From Candidatus Poribacteria bacterium (GTDB lineage Bacteria; Poribacteria; WGA-4E; PCPOR2b), in contig PYIZ01000050.1 in assembly GCA_003635265.1 (NCBI GenBank), positions 1 through 64,000 of the forward strand: DNA of 64,000 nt, read 5' to 3'. This document shows, piece after piece, positions 27,791 through 36,853 of the stretch (its first letter is position 1; each line of letters opens with the position of its first letter). The notes below the pieces were generated by a model. That model had not been told where the DNA came from and searched no databases. It saw only the letters and a program-made list of their open reading frames with translations. Position numbers and translations under genes: made by a program.

Positions 27791-28837
27791 TCACATTCTA
27801 TACCGTCCAAACTGGATGGTTTTTGTCTTGGCTGCTGTTCCCACCTTGCAGCGTGATTGCAACTGCTTGGTATTGAAATCCACAGCATCAATTACTCCAA
27901 TTGAAATCGTTGTGCCCGATGCGTCGAGTAATCCGACCAAGCAACCTTCAAAGTATTGGGGAGTTGCAGTGACCAAATTCTTCAAACTTAAATGATTCTT
28001 CAATCGTGCTTGGATTAGACTCGGCAGTGCATCTAGCGTGACCAATACCAACGATCGATGCCCCCATTCGGCGTAAAAAACGTGGTCATCGACAAAATCG
28101 GAGAGCATTTCCTGTTCTTTGGGATTTGCCTGCCGCCCGTTGAAGAATGGGGTGCTTTGCCCACGTATCTGATCGAAAGGCAACATCTCCTGAACGCAAT
28201 CTGAAAAGTAGCGCGTGAAACTCGACTCACGGTACTTCCTGCGAAAGTCGTCGCTTTTAGAACTAACGCTTCTATGCGGCAAGAGTCGATGTGTCTGTAT
28301 TGTATCGTTACCCTCAAAAGGAGCGACAATCGCCTCCAACTCGCGTGACCGATGGAGGCAGATTAGGTGTGTTGGCTTAACCAACTCGATTTTATGCTGC
28401 TTGAGAACAACCGCGGTGTCCCCTTCTATATATCCTGTCGTATCAACGACAATGAGGTCTGCCCCCGTTTTCAAGGCAGCATCAACCATCAAACGCGTCC
28501 CTGCCACACATTGCAGCAGATGCCGTTCTGGTGAGGTCCAGCCTACAAAGTAAAGTGCATCAGGCTCGCCCTCAATCTCTGTAAGGTTGTCTGTCGAATC
28601 GTTTGGCGAAAAGACCTTCAACCCAATCGTGGTCGGCGGTCCGATCTGTGATTGCCCCACATCTGCATCAACGAAGCCAACCCTCAATCCGCTTGTCACG
28701 CCCTGCTCAATGAGAAACCGGCAGAATGTTGATTTGCCGACATCCGTTGCACCAATGACTAGCACAATCTGTTGAGGCTGTACCACTTTTCGCGCAAGGT
28801 TTTCCCAGTCACGATTCGGTTGGTAGAGGTCTGCCAT
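27791..28837 (-). CDS. Clp1/Grc3-type polynucleotide 5'-hydroxyl kinase
   Basis: A 348-residue P-loop protein. Walker A is VLVIGATDVGKSTF (residues 26-39), followed by the family-specific GFVDADVGQSQIGPPTTIGL and then a Walker-B-like DLIVVDTTGYIEG. These match the Clp1/Grc3 kinases that phosphorylate RNA or DNA 5'-hydroxyl ends, known best from eukaryotes and archaea. The C-terminal part (from about residue 240) resembles the small domain after the kinase core, ending with a run of beta-like segments (GVIDAVDFNTKQ). It is encoded between SppA and a methyltransferase. An RNA-repair or RNA-processing role is inferred from the family only. Confidence 0.78.
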   Translation of the reverse strand: MADLYQPNRDWENLARKVVQPQQIVLVIGATDVGKSTFCRFLIEQGVTSGLRVGFVDADVGQSQIGPPTTIGLKVFSPNDSTDNLTEIEGEPDALYFVGWTSPERHLLQCVAGTRLMVDAALKTGADLIVVDTTGYIEGDTAVVLKQHKIELVKPTHLICLHRSRELEAIVAPFEGNDTIQTHRLLPHRSVSSKSDDFRRKYRESSFTRYFSDCVQEMLPFDQIRGQSTPFFNGRQANPKEQEMLSDFVDDHVFYAEWGHRSLVLVTLDALPSLIQARLKNHLSLKNLVTATPQYFEGCLVGLLDASGTTISIGVIDAVDFNTKQLQSRCKVGTAAKTKTIQFGRYRM

Positions 28838-28877
28838 TTACTTTATACAGCTATTGAGTATTAATCCCACAACAACC

Positions 28878-29744
28878 TTATTGGATGTGCAATTCATATC
28901 GGAAAGTGACACCGGCATTGTCAAGCAATCTATCTAAATTCTCTTTCCCTGTATGACCTAACAGCCTTTCAAGCATAGAGGTTTTGCGCTCTGTGCGAAC
29001 CACTTTCGGTTTCCCTTCAATACCGCCAAGTTCTCCTGCACGTTCAATCGCGTCGGATAGGTTGCCAAGTTGGTCTACTAGCTTATGTTCCAGCGCTTGT
29101 TGTCCCGAAAAAATTCGCCCATCGGCGAGTGCAACAATTTCCTCTCGCGCCAAATGTTCCTGTCGTCCTTCAAAAACGGCATCGATGAACTGATTGTGAA
29201 CATCGTCAAGCGTTGCTTGCAGGAGTTCACGCTCTTCGTCCGTCAGATCACGCACCGGTGAACCTGTATCCTTAAATCTACCGCTCTTAACAACTTGCTG
29301 TTCTAATCCAATCTTTTCGTAAAGTCCTTTTATCTTCGTAAACTGCATGATTACCCCAATGCTACCCGTCAAGGTGCCGGGATTTGCAAGGATTTCATCG
29401 GCAATAGCGGCGATATAATACCCGCCGGATGCGGCGGTGCTGCCCATCGAAGCGACAATCGGTTTTTCCAATTTTTTCAATTCGCTATAGATCTCTTGAA
29501 CGGGAGCGACACTGCCGCCGGGTGAGTTAATACGCAAGACGATTGCCTTAATGGTTTCATCATCACGATACTTATGAATCTGATCAATAGTTGTTTGTGT
29601 GCGCGAAATGGTCCCAGTGATATCGATGACTGCAACCTTATCTCCAATCGACCCACCTTGCACCAAGGTCCGAGCAATCAATACGAAGAATAATCCTATA
29701 ATGCCAACGATTACAATGATGATTATTTTTTTTCGACGAGTCAT
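28878..29744 (-). CDS. sppA: Signal peptide peptidase SppA, short type
   Basis: A 288-residue membrane protease of the S49 family. One N-terminal membrane segment (IIIIVIVGIIGLFFVLIA) is followed by the protease domain. The nucleophile region is MGSTAASGGYYIAAIAD, with Ser in the ASGG turn, and the catalytic Lys is in VVKSGRFKDTGSP. This is the short form that assembles as an octameric bowl in the membrane and cuts leftover signal peptides. It lies in the same operon as secA, which fits a secretion setting. The start ATG has no strong ribosome site. Confidence 0.92.
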   Translation of the reverse strand: MTRRKKIIIIVIVGIIGLFFVLIARTLVQGGSIGDKVAVIDITGTISRTQTTIDQIHKYRDDETIKAIVLRINSPGGSVAPVQEIYSELKKLEKPIVASMGSTAASGGYYIAAIADEILANPGTLTGSIGVIMQFTKIKGLYEKIGLEQQVVKSGRFKDTGSPVRDLTDEERELLQATLDDVHNQFIDAVFEGRQEHLAREEIVALADGRIFSGQQALEHKLVDQLGNLSDAIERAGELGGIEGKPKVVRTERKTSMLERLLGHTGKENLDRLLDNAGVTFRYELHIQ

Positions 29745-29794
29745 AAGTTATCTGATAAGTTGTTCACTTTGTTTTTTTTGCAATTGACTGCATA

Positions 29795-29992
29795 TTACGT
29801 TGCATCTGCTGGCATCTCCGCTTCGCTAATTAGCATGACTGGGATCCCATCGCGGATTGGGTAACGCCGCTTGCATTGACTGACGCAAATCAACTGCTGA
29901 TTTTCCTGATTATACTCAATATCGCCCTTGCAAGCCGGACATGCAAGGATCTCAAGTAATTCGCTGCTAATCTCTTGTGGCTGTGAACTCAA
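29795..29992 (-). CDS. Trm112-family small zinc-binding protein
   Basis: A 65-residue protein. LLEILACPACKGDIEY gives a CxxC pair near residues 18-21, and ICVSQCKRRYPIRDGIPVML gives the second cysteine pair and the conserved YPI-x-DGIPVML block of the Trm112/UPF0434 family. In eukaryotes and archaea Trm112 activates several methyltransferases; bacterial members are less well known. A methyltransferase gene lies in the same operon, which makes a partnership possible. Start and stop are well spaced between sppA and secA. Confidence 0.85.
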   Translation of the reverse strand: MSSQPQEISSELLEILACPACKGDIEYNQENQQLICVSQCKRRYPIRDGIPVMLISEAEMPADAT

Positions 29993-30044
29993 GGGAATCC
30001 CCCATAATTATCTAACCCTTCATTGGAGTGCTTACCTTTACCTT

Positions 30045-32978
30045 CTACCTACCGTGACACTTTTTATACTTTTTACCACTTCCGCAGGGACATGGGGCGT
30101 TGCGCCCTACCTTCGGGAGTCCACCAGCCGCCTGACGGGAAGCAAATTCAGCGGTGTCACTCGCTGATTGCCCATCGAGCGTTCCTGCAATGGTGCCATG
30201 GGTGTTCATGGCTTCTCTACGACGGGAAGCCCGCCTTGGTCGATCGCTTGGAAGGGTTGTGGTTTCAATCCGTGCTTTGAAGATGTATTCACTGACCTCT
30301 TCTTCAATTCGTCGGTGCATCGCTTCAAAGACGCTGAAGGCTTCATTTTTGAACACAACAATCGGATCTTTACCAGCATAACCACGCAGATAAATTCCCT
30401 CTTCGATGTAATCAATATTGTACAGATGATCTTTCCAGTGGTGATCAATGCGGTCGAGCAGAATCAGTCGTTCAAGCGTACGCATCAAATCTGAACCCAT
30501 TTCGGCTTCACGCTGTTCATAAAGTTCGCGCAGCAGTTTAAGGAGATATTCCCGCAGTTCGGATTGCTCCATGTTCAACGGTTGCTGCAAATCTGTCGCA
30601 TCAATCGTGAAAATATTCGTCAGCCAAGTCTTAAAGCCTTCAATCGTACCGTCGTAAACATTTAGTTGGTTCCCTTCTTTCCTGATAACGTATGTATTCT
30701 GATCCTCATCATCGGAATCATCGGAGACCAACCATTCGCTACCCTTTTTGGACGTTGAAACGGATATATTTTCGGACAGAGCAAGACCATTAGTCCTAAG
30801 TTTCTGCAACGAATCCGTCGAGATCGGCTCGCTACTGTCTAACTGGTTTTGGAATTCTGGGCGAATACTGGATAACCTCTCATCATTGATATGTTCGGGC
30901 AAATATTCCTCAAGGTAATCATCCAGCACATTCTCGATCATTTCCCAGATAGTTTCTTTGAGGTCGTCCCCTTCCAAAATGCTATCGCGCAAACTGTAGA
31001 TGCTTTGACGTTGTGAATTCATCACGTCGTCAAACTTGAGCCGATTCTTCCGCATCTCGAAGAAAACTTGCTCAACCCGCTTCTGCGCTTTTTCAATCGC
31101 GTTGGTCACCGCTTTATGCTCAATTGGTATATCTTCCTCCATGCCCAACCGATCCATGATACCAGATAAACGCTCAGATCCGAACTTCCGCATCAAGTCA
31201 TCTTCAAGTGAGAGGTAGAAGCGAGACGACCCCGGATCACCTTGACGCCCAGAACGCCCACGCAATTGGTTATCAATCCGCCGCGCCTCATGCCGTTCCG
31301 TCGCAACAATATGCAAACCACCCGCCTTTATCACCTGTTCCCGACTTGGAGCGCAAATGGCTTCTGCTTCAGCAAGTGCCTCCTTCCATTCCGCTGACTC
31401 TTCGTCAATGGTGGATGGATCTACCTTCTTCTTCAGAAGGATCTCTTTCGCCAATCCCTCCGGATTGCCGCCGAGTAAGATGTCCACACCGCGTCCCGCC
31501 ATATTCGTTGCAATCGTTACATTGCCGGGGACTCCCGCTTGGGCGATGATTGTCGCTTCACGGGCGTGTTCTTTGGCGTTCAGCACTTGATGTTTGATAT
31601 CACGCCGCTTTTTGCGGAGCAGCTGACTCAATTTTTCAGAATTTTCGATTGAGATGGTGCCAACAAGCACAGGGCGTCCCTGCTCATGCTGCTCTATAAT
31701 ATCTTCGAGCACTGCCCGGTATTTTGCATCTTCTGTCTTATAGATAACGTCCGGGTGATCTATCCGAATCATCGGTTCGTTCGTAGGAACGACGACGACA
31801 TCCAAACCGTAGACATGCGCAAATTCTGCAGCTTCTGTCTCCGCTGTACCGGTCATACCCGCTAACTTCTCGTACATCCGGAAATAGTTTTGATAGGTGA
31901 TTGATGCGCCGGTTTGGTTCTCCTGCTTAATCTGCACACGCTCTTTCGCTTCGAGAGCTTGATGGAGACCTTCGTTAAAACGCCTACCCTCCTGCAGCCG
32001 TCCGGTAAACTCATCGACAATAATGACCTCCCCGCCCTGCACGACATAGTCCACATCACGTTTGTAAAGGGTATGTGCAATCAGTGCCTGATTGACGTGA
32101 TGCACCAAGTTCATGCTTTCGTGACCGTAAAGATCTTCCACCCCTAGGAGGCGTTCGATTTCTTCTACACCCTCCTCAGTGAGGGCGACGGTGCCGCGTT
32201 TGCTACTTTTTTCGTCACGCTCATAATGTCTTTCACTTTGCAGTCGTCGCACCGCAGCATCTATTTTTTTGTACAGTTCAACCGGCTCGCCTTGAGGTTC
32301 AGCGATGATCAGCGGGGTTCGCGCTTCATCAATCAGGATGCTATCGACTTCATCAACGATAGCATAATGGTGCCCGCGCTGTACCTTTTCCTCAAGCATC
32401 TGCCCCTTATTGTCCCATAGATAATCGAAGCCGAATTCACTGTGTACGCCGTAAGTAATGTCCGATTTATATCCCAGCGCTTTCAAATTATGGGGCAATC
32501 CGCTGTAAGTTAATCCTACACTCAGTCCGAGGAAAGTATAGATCTTTCCCATCCATTCTGCATCACGCTTGGCGAGATAATCATTGACAGTTACAACATG
32601 GACACCTTTACCCGCCAATGCGTTCAGATAAACGGCGAGCGTCGAAGTTAGCGTCTTTCCCTCGCCCGTTTTCATTTCGGCGATTTTGCCTTGATGAAAC
32701 ACAATCCCGCCCATGAGTTGAACATCGTAGTGGCGTTGGTTCAGGGTCCGCACCCCTGCTTCGCGCACAGCGGCGAACGCTTCGGGCAAAAGAGAATCGA
32801 GGGATTCACCGGCATCCAACCTCTCTCGAAAGTGCGGTGTCTTTGATTGGAGGGCAGCATCGGATAAACTTTGCATCTCCGGCTCCAATTGATTGATTCT
32901 ATCCACAATCGGTTGGAGCGACTTCATATCCCGGTCCTGTTTACTGCCGAAAACCTTAGTCAAAACTTTTTGAAGCAT
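30045..32978 (-). CDS. secA: Protein translocase ATPase SecA
   Basis: A 977-residue SecA. Walker A is in [20 protein letters not shown], Walker B in [20 protein letters not shown]. The second ATPase half carries [18 protein letters not shown] and [20 protein letters not shown]. The C-terminus has the zinc-binding [14 protein letters not shown] motif that contacts SecB or ribosomes. It drives export through SecYEG. At about 980 residues it is longer than most bacterial SecA proteins. The extra length includes an acidic insert in the C-terminal half ([14 protein letters not shown] and surroundings). It is third from the end of the minus-strand operon as transcribed from 34246 backwards only in position; its direct neighbours are a Trm112-like gene downstream and a membrane-protein gene upstream. 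Confidence 0.97.
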   Translation of the reverse strand: MLQKVLTKVFGSKQDRDMKSLQPIVDRINQLEPEMQSLSDAALQSKTPHFRERLDAGESLDSLLPEAFAAVREAGVRTLNQRHYDVQLMGGIVFHQGKIAEMKTGEGKTLTSTLAVYLNALAGKGVHVVTVNDYLAKRDAEWMGKIYTFLGLSVGLTYSGLPHNLKALGYKSDITYGVHSEFGFDYLWDNKGQMLEEKVQRGHHYAIVDEVDSILIDEARTPLIIAEPQGEPVELYKKIDAAVRRLQSERHYERDEKSSKRGTVALTEEGVEEIERLLGVEDLYGHESMNLVHHVNQALIAHTLYKRDVDYVVQGGEVIIVDEFTGRLQEGRRFNEGLHQALEAKERVQIKQENQTGASITYQNYFRMYEKLAGMTGTAETEAAEFAHVYGLDVVVVPTNEPMIRIDHPDVIYKTEDAKYRAVLEDIIEQHEQGRPVLVGTISIENSEKLSQLLRKKRRDIKHQVLNAKEHAREATIIAQAGVPGNVTIATNMAGRGVDILLGGNPEGLAKEILLKKKVDPSTIDEESAEWKEALAEAEAICAPSREQVIKAGGLHIVATERHEARRIDNQLRGRSGRQGDPGSSRFYLSLEDDLMRKFGSERLSGIMDRLGMEEDIPIEHKAVTNAIEKAQKRVEQVFFEMRKNRLKFDDVMNSQRQSIYSLRDSILEGDDLKETIWEMIENVLDDYLEEYLPEHINDERLSSIRPEFQNQLDSSEPISTDSLQKLRTNGLALSENISVSTSKKGSEWLVSDDSDDEDQNTYVIRKEGNQLNVYDGTIEGFKTWLTNIFTIDATDLQQPLNMEQSELREYLLKLLRELYEQREAEMGSDLMRTLERLILLDRIDHHWKDHLYNIDYIEEGIYLRGYAGKDPIVVFKNEAFSVFEAMHRRIEEEVSEYIFKARIETTTLPSDRPRRASRRREAMNTHGTIAGTLDGQSASDTAEFASRQAAGGLPKVGRNAPCPCGSGKKYKKCHGR

Positions 32979-33070
32979 GAAACATCATCACCCTTTACAA
33001 TTTACAAATTTTCGAAGTTATCTGACCCTACTTAATGGTTTGACGTTTGATACACGATTTAGTTACATTA

Positions 33071-34246
33071 TCACTCAACTTTTTCTTCAGTCCCGGCTGT
33101 ATCGGGATTTGAAGTATCCTCAGAGGATGGTGCTTCCGGAGCTACCGGTTCTGAAACCTCCGCTTCATCCTCAACTTCTAATAAATTCGCCCCGTCAACC
33201 CGTCTTCTCAGTATCGTATAAATGAGGGTATTACCCGATGAAGCAATCGAAAAGAGGTAAGCAATAACCAAACCCGTGATAAATAACAGAGAAAACGTCA
33301 TAAAAATCGCAGCGATAGTAAGCGTAATTGGCAAATTGGCGGGTTCGGAGCCAATATCAAATACTTTGAAATACTCCATGTATGGTAACGCAGCAAGTTT
33401 AGTAATTGAGCCGCCAAGCCACCGATCAGCCTGCCACATAATATGCTGTATATCCGTAGGGATCAGAAGGTGGATTGGCAGCATCGCTAACGCAAACCCA
33501 ATCAAGCAAAAGATTATCCAAATCGGGGTGCAAATCACCTTCACGCCGAACAGAAGGGCTTCGTAAATGAGAACCCGCCACGATTGATTCCAAAGCATCG
33601 CAAGGTGTTGATACGCCGTTTCAAAAGCATCCGAGTCCGCAGCCGCAACCACAGAGGGCGCGAAAAACAGACTTACCCCCAAGCCGACAAGGAGATAAAC
33701 TATCAGCAATCCGAGAAAGAACGCAAAAGGGGTCAAGACCGATGCAAACATTAGAATGAAGCGACCCACTGTTGGAATCTTTCCCAACAAACCAACAAAG
33801 GTCGGTATTAATGCCAAAATCACGAGAATGGCAACTAAACCCACAAGCGTCCCGAAAACCGATTTCCAACGATTCTGCACAAAACCCCAAGATGCCTTCA
33901 TGGAAAAGAAATGGTCGCCTCGCAGTTGCTCGATTGTGATTTTCGAGACCATCGTGCTCGTTAAGAAAAATAACACGAACAGGACGAATGTACCGAGCCA
34001 CATCGCACCAATTGTAATGTCCTCAAAAGCATAATCGACAAGGGGACAGACAGGCAGGAATGCATAGGTGTCCCAAAATTGCTTGACCGCACTACCGCCT
34101 ACGATGAACAAGCTTGCATATACCAATAGTTCGTAGATGAGATAACCGAAAATAAGCCCGAAAAGATGAACTAAAATCTTCTTTATATCGAAACCGTAAC
34201 GTCCGACTCGGAAAATATCTCGGCAATCAAAATGTAATTCAGCCAT
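33071..34246 (-). CDS. Polytopic membrane protein of unknown function
   Basis: A 391-residue protein with about seven predicted membrane segments, for example LFGLIFGYLIYELLVYASLF, FVLFVLFFLTSTMV, LVGLVAILVILALIPTFVGL, FFLGLLIVYLLVGLGVSLF and FMTFSLLFITGLVIAYLF. The N-terminus (MAELHFDCRDIFRVGRYGFD) and the C-terminal acidic, Pro/Ser-rich tail (about 345-391) are cytoplasmic-like. I do not recognise the family. It is the first gene of the secA operon, 92 nt upstream of secA. A role at the membrane linked to secretion is only suggested by position. Confidence 0.75.
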   Translation of the reverse strand: MAELHFDCRDIFRVGRYGFDIKKILVHLFGLIFGYLIYELLVYASLFIVGGSAVKQFWDTYAFLPVCPLVDYAFEDITIGAMWLGTFVLFVLFFLTSTMVSKITIEQLRGDHFFSMKASWGFVQNRWKSVFGTLVGLVAILVILALIPTFVGLLGKIPTVGRFILMFASVLTPFAFFLGLLIVYLLVGLGVSLFFAPSVVAAADSDAFETAYQHLAMLWNQSWRVLIYEALLFGVKVICTPIWIIFCLIGFALAMLPIHLLIPTDIQHIMWQADRWLGGSITKLAALPYMEYFKVFDIGSEPANLPITLTIAAIFMTFSLLFITGLVIAYLFSIASSGNTLIYTILRRRVDGANLLEVEDEAEVSEPVAPEAPSSEDTSNPDTAGTEEKVE

Positions 34247-34408
34247 TGTTTCATCCAGTTGTCGGACAATTTCCCAACGAATTATGAGACGGTATTAACC
34301 AACTACACATTAAATTTTAATCTGCCAAAACTTTGATATGTGGTGCATCGGCATATAATACATCAACTGCAATCTTCTGTCAACAACAGAAATCTCTGGA
34401 ATTTTAAC

Positions 34409-34437
34409 TTGACTTTACGTGGTAATCCCAATACAAT
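34409..34437 (+). promoter_or_regulatory. Predicted sigma-70 promoter for the pterin dehydratase gene
   Basis: TTGACT (34409-34414) and TACAAT (34432-34437) with a 17-base spacer, 52 bases before the start codon. Both hexamers are one base from consensus. Confidence 0.6.
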
Positions 34438-34489
34438 CCCATCGGGATATGGGCACTAAAAATAACTCAGTTTTTAGGGAGGTTATAAA

Positions 34490-34774
34490 ATGGCAGCCAC
34501 AAAACTAACCAACGCAGAAATCAACGCTCGACTTCAGGGAATTTCGGGTTGGACAGTCGAAAATGAAAAGCTACACAAAGAATTTCAGTTCGACTCGTTT
34601 GTAGAAGCCTTCGGCTTTATGGCGAGCGTTGCCCTGATTGCAGAATCAATGAATCATCACCCCGAATGGTTTAACGTTTATAATCGCGTGACGGTTGATC
34701 TCGCAACACACGACGCCGGAGGAATTAGCGCGTTGGATTTTGAATTAGCCAAGAAAATTGATGCGCTTTCGTAA
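34490..34774 (+). CDS. phhB: 4a-hydroxytetrahydrobiopterin dehydratase (PCD/DCoH)
   Basis: A 94-residue protein of usual family length. The core motif HKEFQFDSFVEAFGFM is followed by the catalytic block ESMNHHPEWFNVYNRVTVDL, with the two conserved His, the Pro-Glu-Trp and the later THDAGG. The enzyme dehydrates 4a-hydroxy-pterin in the recycling of tetrahydrobiopterin for aromatic amino-acid hydroxylases; in some bacteria it also serves molybdopterin chemistry. RBS GGGAGG at 34478-34483. A molybdopterin-type MoeB/ThiF gene lies 2 kb further on, divergent from an intervening permease, so no direct operon link. Confidence 0.93.
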   Translation: MAATKLTNAEINARLQGISGWTVENEKLHKEFQFDSFVEAFGFMASVALIAESMNHHPEWFNVYNRVTVDLATHDAGGISALDFELAKKIDALS

Positions 34775-34793
34775 AATCTAATGTGTAGGGGCT

Positions 34794-35732
34794 TTGATTA
34801 TCGACTGGTTTACTACTTTTATCATTCGCATATTGGGGGTAATCATCCGTCGGCTTCCCAAGCGGCAGGCCATGATGCTGGGGAGCAGTCTGGGAGGCCT
34901 CCTCTATATCGCCCTAAAGAAACGCCGTCGAATCGCCTTGGAAAATCTGCAAATTGCGTTCGGTGCTGAGATGTCCACCGATGAGCGTGCACAAATTTGC
35001 CGCAAAAGTTTCCAACAGATAGGGAAAACCGCAATTGAATTTCTCCGTTTTTCCAAATTAACCTTTGAAAATATCTGGGAAGAAGTGACCGTTGAGGGAA
35101 AAGAGCACCTGATAGACGCATTGAATCAGGGCAAGGGTGCCATCGTGTTTCTGCCCCATCTTGGGAATTGGGAACTGCTTGCCCTTGTCTATGGGGCACT
35201 TATCCCGGACCGAGCAAAGGCAATTGCGTTTCCGCTCAAAAACAGATACCTCAATGCGCTTGTCTCTCAATATCGGGAACGACTAAGTCTAAAGTTGATC
35301 ACGCGGCGGCAAGCAGTTAGAGAAACCCTCCGGGCGCTTAAAGGCGGGTATGCTGTCGGATTTTTTGCAGATCAGAATGCCGGGCGAGAGGGGGTTTTTG
35401 TCGATTTCTTCGGAAAACCAGCTTCCGCTGTCCGTGGACCTGCGACACTTGCTCTCAAGACGGGTGCACCGCTACTCTTGTCGATGGATATCCGTCAGCC
35501 TGATGACCGGCATCATGTAATCATCACGCCGGAGATTGACCTAGACATATCCGGTGATCTTGATCAGGACGTACAAACCAATACCGCGCACATCCTGAAA
35601 ATCCTTGAGACATATATCCGACAATATCCGGATCAGTGGCTCTGGACGCACAACCGGTGGAAAACGCAACCAGATCCGAAATGGCAGAGGCGGCGACAAA
35701 TCCGGAACAGCGGTGTGAAAAGTGGCACTTGA
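34794..35732 (+). CDS. Lysophospholipid/lipid A acyltransferase (LpxL/HtrB family)
   Basis: A 312-residue acyltransferase. One N-terminal hydrophobic segment (TTFIIRILGVIIRRL) anchors it to the inner membrane. The HX4E catalytic motif is H122-LGNW-E127 (LPHLGNWELLAL), and the downstream FADQNAGREGVFVDFFG matches the LpxL/LpxM acyl-acceptor block. These enzymes add secondary acyl chains to lipid A. Together with UppP this supports a Gram-negative envelope. The start is TTG with GGGG just upstream; the spacing is short. It lies 19 nt after the pterin dehydratase gene. Confidence 0.88.
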   Translation: MIIDWFTTFIIRILGVIIRRLPKRQAMMLGSSLGGLLYIALKKRRRIALENLQIAFGAEMSTDERAQICRKSFQQIGKTAIEFLRFSKLTFENIWEEVTVEGKEHLIDALNQGKGAIVFLPHLGNWELLALVYGALIPDRAKAIAFPLKNRYLNALVSQYRERLSLKLITRRQAVRETLRALKGGYAVGFFADQNAGREGVFVDFFGKPASAVRGPATLALKTGAPLLLSMDIRQPDDRHHVIITPEIDLDISGDLDQDVQTNTAHILKILETYIRQYPDQWLWTHNRWKTQPDPKWQRRRQIRNSGVKSGT

Positions 35733-35743
35733 ATTGTCCTGCT

Positions 35744-36679
35744 TCATGCTGTTGAGATTAGAAGTACTCCGATAACCATCACTACCGCCGCTGCCAATCG
35801 CAATTTCGTTTGTGATTCCTTCAGTAGATAGCCCCCAAGCAACACAGCGAAAATCACAGAACTCTGTCGGAGCGCAACGACATAACTAACGCTTTCGGTC
35901 ATATAAACATAAAGAATAAGCATATAAGAAAGCATACATAGTAATCCGGTTGCGATAACCTTTTTCCACTCCCGACGCCCAATATCTGCAACTTCCTGTA
36001 GTGGGGAGCAACGCAGGATATAGCCGCCATACAATACCATCGTAATCATGCTTTCCGACAAAAAATAACTTGCAGGTTGCCAAGGGTGTTGTTGGTTTGA
36101 ATGTGCATAAAATTTGGACATCCCCGCCTTATCAACTAGCGAGTAGGCGATCACCGTGCCGAGCGTCGCAAATGCCCAAATGGAAGCTGGTTGCCCGATA
36201 TACTGAAGCAATCCCTTGAATGTCAGTCCACCCTCCCGCTGCTGAAGCAGATAAATCGAGAATACAATTAAAAAAATACCAATCAATCCCTGTATAGAAA
36301 GCCGCTCATCTAAAAATAGAAAAGCAAAAAAGGGGATAAATCCGGGGGCAGATCGCGCAATCGGATAGACATAAGAAATTTCACCGGACATATAGGCGCG
36401 GCTCAAGCACACCCAGTATAAAAAATGGATAATACTCGACGCAGCGATATAACCCCAAACCGATTTTGGGGGGATTGGCAATTGCAACGCAAAGGCAAGT
36501 GCCGCCACACCCACCGTAAACACTCCAATCCAGAAGAAGAACAGCTGCGGCGAACGACTTGCTTTGCCGTAGTAGTTCCACAATGCGTGGAAGAGGGCGG
36601 ACAATAAGACCAAAACGATAGAAATTGGGGTCTGCACGGTGTCTGTAGAACGTGCTGCACGTTCTATTTTCTCCTCCAT
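35744..36679 (-). CDS. EamA/DMT-family permease
   Basis: An integral membrane protein of about 311 residues with roughly ten hydrophobic segments arranged as two EamA repeats, for example FFFWIGVFTVGVAALAFAL, LIGIFLIVFSIYLL, VIATGLLCMLSYMLILYVYM and LRLAAAVVMVIGVLLIS. YVYPIARSAPGFIPFFAFLF and SVSYVVALRQSSVIFAVLLG are the conserved helix ends of each half. The family exports metabolites or amino acids. The start is uncertain: ATG at 36679 has GGGA close by, while ATG at 36712 would add 11 residues. It converges with the acyltransferase gene and is divergent from the MoeB/ThiF gene. Confidence 0.8.
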   Translation of the reverse strand: MEEKIERAARSTDTVQTPISIVLVLLSALFHALWNYYGKASRSPQLFFFWIGVFTVGVAALAFALQLPIPPKSVWGYIAASSIIHFLYWVCLSRAYMSGEISYVYPIARSAPGFIPFFAFLFLDERLSIQGLIGIFLIVFSIYLLQQREGGLTFKGLLQYIGQPASIWAFATLGTVIAYSLVDKAGMSKFYAHSNQQHPWQPASYFLSESMITMVLYGGYILRCSPLQEVADIGRREWKKVIATGLLCMLSYMLILYVYMTESVSYVVALRQSSVIFAVLLGGYLLKESQTKLRLAAAVVMVIGVLLISTA

Positions 36680-36743
36680 AGATTCCCAGATAGACTCGTC
36701 GAACACGAGCATACGCACAAGTATATCACATCTCAATTTAGTT

Positions 36744-36772
36744 TTGACAGTACCATCCGCTTGTGATATAAT
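36744..36772 (+). promoter_or_regulatory. Full-consensus sigma-70 promoter of the rhodanese-MoeB/ThiF gene
   Basis: TTGACA (36744-36749), 17-base spacer, TATAAT (36767-36772), with TGA just before the -10 giving an extended -10 as well. All twelve hexamer bases match consensus. Transcription would start near 36779, leaving a leader of about 75 nt to the TTG start at 36854. Confidence 0.75.
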
Positions 36773-36853
36773 GGAAGTTGTAAAAAATTGGGTTCCCATC
36801 ACCAACATAATTTCAGAGTGCCGTATTCAATTGAACGAATGAGGTAAATTGCA

